Both the position numbers and the translations under genes were made by a program. The notes under the pieces were generated by a model that worked only from the letters and a program-made list of their open reading frames with translations, searched no databases and was not told where the DNA came from. A DNA stretch of 64,000 bases from Candidatus Gastranaerophilales bacterium (GTDB taxonomy: Bacteria; Cyanobacteriota; Vampirovibrionia; Gastranaerophilales; Gastranaerophilaceae): the NCBI GenBank assembly GCA_944323255.1, contig CALURU010000011.1, forward strand, positions 1-64,000, read 5' to 3'. Below are positions 62,142 to 64,000 of this stretch, piece after piece (positions within the stretch are counted from its first letter, which is position 1; every line of letters begins with the position of its first letter).

Positions 62142-62949
62142 TTTTTCCAAACTTTGCAGACAAATCATCAATGTGGTGGATTAAATACACATAAGGCTCA
62201 AGATCTTTTTCATTCAAATCAATAATAGCCCCCCAGTCTGTTCTTCCATGGTGTGCAGCAATCATTTTTGCCACCCTTTTGAAACCTGCTGTCATGCATA
62301 TAGAAAACCCGTATTGCGAATGAGAAATCCAATCTTTACGGAAATTTTCGTCATAATCAATCAAACCGGATTCTGTATCAACCGTATATTCAAAAATCTT
62401 TCCAATATCATGCAGCAGACATGCCGCATATACTTCATCTCTGTTTACACGTTGAAAAAATAACCCCATATTTGTATCTGCATACCTTAAACATTCGTGA
62501 GTGTGAACCATTAGCCCGCCGATATAGTTGTGATGCATAAGTTTTGCAGCAGGCATAATAAGAATCTTTTCTCTGTTTTCTAAATAAATATTTCTAACAA
62601 AGTTTTTTAACTTTTCGTCTTTAATTTTTTCAATATACTCAACCAGCGCCGCAAACTCTTGTTCACGTTCCTCTTTATCCAGACCGGTTTTCGCCTCTTT
62701 GATAAGCTCAAGAGCTGATACAAGACAGTTATTATACTTTTCATTAAACGAACCGGAAACTATTCTCAACAGGTTTCCGCATCTGAACAATTTTGAATCC
62801 ATCCTGTTAAGCGCTTCTTCCCAGAGAATACAGTTTAAAAATTCACCATTCTCCGGATCTTTTAATTGGAGTTTTCCCATTTTGCTTCCGGACTTTGTGT
62901 CGCCTATTGAAAAAGTTACAACTTCGTATATTATATCGGTGCTGAACAT
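62119..62949 (-). CDS. OB-fold/HD 3'-5' exoribonuclease-like protein (YhaM family)
   Basis: A 276-aa protein with an N-terminal OB-fold-like region (about 10-90; MGKLQLKDPENGEFLNCILWEEA) and an HD domain (about 130-270): MHHNYIGGLMVHTHE, ACLLHDIGKIFEY and MIAAHHGRTDWG. This combination is found in YhaM/CBF1-type exonucleases that trim RNA or single-stranded DNA from the 3' end. The ribosome-binding site CAGGAGAAGATAA is strong. The 3' end overlaps that of the convergent PHP gene by 23 bp. Confidence 0.88.
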   Translation of the reverse strand: MFSTDIIYEVVTFSIGDTKSGSKMGKLQLKDPENGEFLNCILWEEALNRMDSKLFRCGNLLRIVSGSFNEKYNNCLVSALELIKEAKTGLDKEEREQEFAALVEYIEKIKDEKLKNFVRNIYLENREKILIMPAAKLMHHNYIGGLMVHTHECLRYADTNMGLFFQRVNRDEVYAACLLHDIGKIFEYTVDTESGLIDYDENFRKDWISHSQYGFSICMTAGFKRVAKMIAAHHGRTDWGAIIDLNEKDLEPYVYLIHHIDDLSAKFGKTNVAMLG

Positions 62950-63048
62950 TTATCTTCTCCTGATTGATATTACTTAATTATAGCACAAAAAAAGAATTGA
63001 ATAATTGTTCAATTCTTCATTTAGGCTCTTTTGTCGGAAAATACCGAC

Positions 63049-63072
63049 ATTGCTAATAGATTTTTTAGCAAT
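63049..63072 (-). terminator. Hairpin downstream of small membrane protein gene
   Basis: ATTGCTAA (63049-63056) pairs with TTAGCAAT (63065-63072). A second small stem, TGTCGG/CCGACA, follows on the minus strand. Together they could end the transcript of the 63093 gene, though no clear T-run is present. Confidence 0.4.
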
Positions 63073-63092
63073 GCGGCAATTTTTGATGAGTA

Positions 63093-63419
63093 TTAATTCT
63101 TCTTTTCCTCATCATCATCGTTTTTTCCGGTTGATTCAATAGCATTTCCGAGCATGCCTCCTGCAAGTCCACTAGCTGCTGCGTAAATCCCGCAAACAAG
63201 TGGAGCTGCAGCGCCGCCGCTTAGAATTGTTATTGCACCAAGACCAAGTAGAGCGCCAATACCAACACCCTTTGCTGTTTCATTTGCCTTGAAAGAAACG
63301 GTATCGGTTTGTGCTGCTGTGTCGTGTGAACGTAATACATTTGCTTTTACATTCTTTTTTTGATTCATTTTTGAGACAGCACGACCTGACTCATAATTTC
63401 GGATAGCAGTAATTCTCAT
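63093..63419 (-). CDS. Small glycine-zipper membrane protein with F-K-A leader
   Basis: A 108-aa protein with an unusually long leader (about 46 residues, MRITAIRNYESG to SFKANE). Two Gly/Ala-rich membrane-type helices follow (about 50-70 and 72-95; GIGALLGLGAITILSGG, AASGLAGGMLGNAI) and an acidic/basic tail (DDDEEKKN). The Gly spacing resembles glycine zippers that pack in membranes. The ribosome-binding site is AAAAAGAGGGTAAGACA. It carries the same SFKAN motif as the 47875 protein. Function unknown. Confidence 0.65.
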   Translation of the reverse strand: MRITAIRNYESGRAVSKMNQKKNVKANVLRSHDTAAQTDTVSFKANETAKGVGIGALLGLGAITILSGGAAAPLVCGIYAAASGLAGGMLGNAIESTGKNDDDEEKKN

Positions 63420-63567
63420 TGTCTTACCCTCTTTTTAACACACCCATGCACATTACTATAAATATAAGAATTTGTCAAGTATATCGTTAGAAAATTTTAC
63501 ATTATACTGCAAGATCCGACAACAAGAGAATTAAAAATTTTATCTATAAATTTATTATAGAGTTGCT

Positions 63568-64000
63568 ATGATTTATAACTACAATGACGATTATCAATAT
63601 GACAGCTGCGTTTCGCAGGGCGTTTGTTCAGTGAATCCGAGAACTTCTTCGCTTCAAGAGGTTTTGATTTTATATCTAAAACTCGCCTCATACTATGCAC
63701 TTAAACTCTATGAAAACGGAATTCAGGACGAGGAAATCCGGCTGCAGATTCTTAATACTATATCTATTCTGGTTTCAAATTTTGAATTTTCGGAAAGTGA
63801 TTTTAAAATAATTACATCAGGGTTTACCAAAATTCTACCTGAGTTAATAAAAAAATATGAATCTGTTTGTAAAGAGAATGACATCGTACCGGATTGCTTG
63901 AAATCAATTTTAAAATTTAAGCAAAGTTCGGATATTATTAAATCGATTCAGTTTGGCGAAAAAGAATTTTTGAAAAAAACAAAATCACTTTCTGCCCAAA
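63568..64000 (+). CDS. Truncated Cys-containing protein at window edge
   Basis: An open frame of at least 144 codons runs off the right edge. The protein starts MIYNYNDDYQYDSC and has an N-terminal motif C-x5-CSVNPRTSSLQEV (Cys14 and Cys20). A helical domain rich in Leu, Lys and Glu follows (LILYLKLASYYALKLYENG; ISILVSNFEFSESDF) with further Cys (about 106 and 115). The paired Cys near the start suggests a metal or cluster site. TATTATAG lies 10-15 bp upstream as a possible -10. I do not recognise the family; the C-terminal part is missing. Confidence 0.65.
   Translation, partial: MIYNYNDDYQYDSCVSQGVCSVNPRTSSLQEVLILYLKLASYYALKLYENGIQDEEIRLQILNTISILVSNFEFSESDFKIITSGFTKILPELIKKYESVCKENDIVPDCLKSILKFKQSSDIIKSIQFGEKEFLKKTKSLSAQ

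Overview
The window is AT-rich bacterial DNA of the kind found in non-photosynthetic gut cyanobacteria (Gastranaerophilales / Melainabacteria). This is inferred from gene content and style. Many lineage-specific proteins share a short N-terminal leader ending in F-[KGAR]-[AGS]. The redox proteins are of anaerobic type (rubrerythrin, CoA-disulfide reductase fused to rhodanese). Signal peptides and an OmpH-like chaperone point to a double-membraned cell, and the intergenic DNA carries decayed, hairpin-rich repeats. No database search was possible, so the taxonomic call is tentative.

Layout. 1-1000: tRNA-Ser(CGA) and tRNA-Gln(CTG) on the minus strand, with a duplicated tRNA-Gln 3' end around a structured 140-bp insert. 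1-5 kb: envelope proteins (a secreted protein, OmpH/Skp-like, a possible outer-membrane protein), an FtsB/DivIC-like division protein overlapped with a TPR protein, and Hsp20. 5-8 kb: divergent HxlR regulator and cupin, two ACCGnnCGGT palindromes, and a 744-aa orphan protein. 8-18.6 kb: the fatty-acid cluster on the minus strand, reading small orphan, yceD, rpmF, plsX, fabH, fabD, fabG, acpP, fabF. It is interrupted twice: by two membrane-anchored orphans between fabD and fabG, and by an opposite-strand orphan between fabG and acpP that is bracketed by a second, decayed copy of the fabG 3' end. 19-24 kb: tsaC, an EF-hand protein, rubrerythrin, two leader-bearing coiled-coil orphans and a DJ-1/PfpI protein. 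24-32 kb: two GT2 glycosyltransferases, a GH57 glycosidase, and murG, ftsW, murD. 32.6-40.5 kb: typA, a degenerate HD-GYP protein facing a canonical HD-GYP protein, two GNAT-like paralogues and a CHASE2-adenylate cyclase. 40.7-44.5 kb: a sugar-acid/amino-sugar cassette (KDPG aldolase, sugar kinase, CsaB-like pyruvyltransferase, 52-aa ORF, SIS isomerase). 44.5-51.5 kb: small orphans, a metallo-beta-lactamase-fold hydrolase, a DPP III-like metallopeptidase, a degenerate PurD-like protein overlapped with a BadF/HgdC-type ATPase, and a Crp/Fnr regulator. 51.5-64 kb: an AsmA-like protein, CoA-disulfide reductase-rhodanese, gyrB, divergent mnmE and murF, a PHP phosphoesterase, a YhaM-like nuclease and a truncated Cys-containing protein at the right edge.

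The housekeeping content is membrane lipid synthesis, peptidoglycan precursor synthesis and division (murD, ftsW, murG, murF, FtsB-like), translation support (tRNAs, L32, TsaC, MnmE, TypA) and DNA topology (GyrB), interleaved with signalling domains (HD-GYP, adenylate cyclase, Crp/Fnr). The most unusual signals are the shared N-terminal leader on about ten otherwise unrelated proteins, the remodelled fab operon, an intergenic repeat captured in frame inside murD, several apparently leaderless promoters, and pseudo-enzymes (HD-GYP, PurD-like) kept as intact genes.
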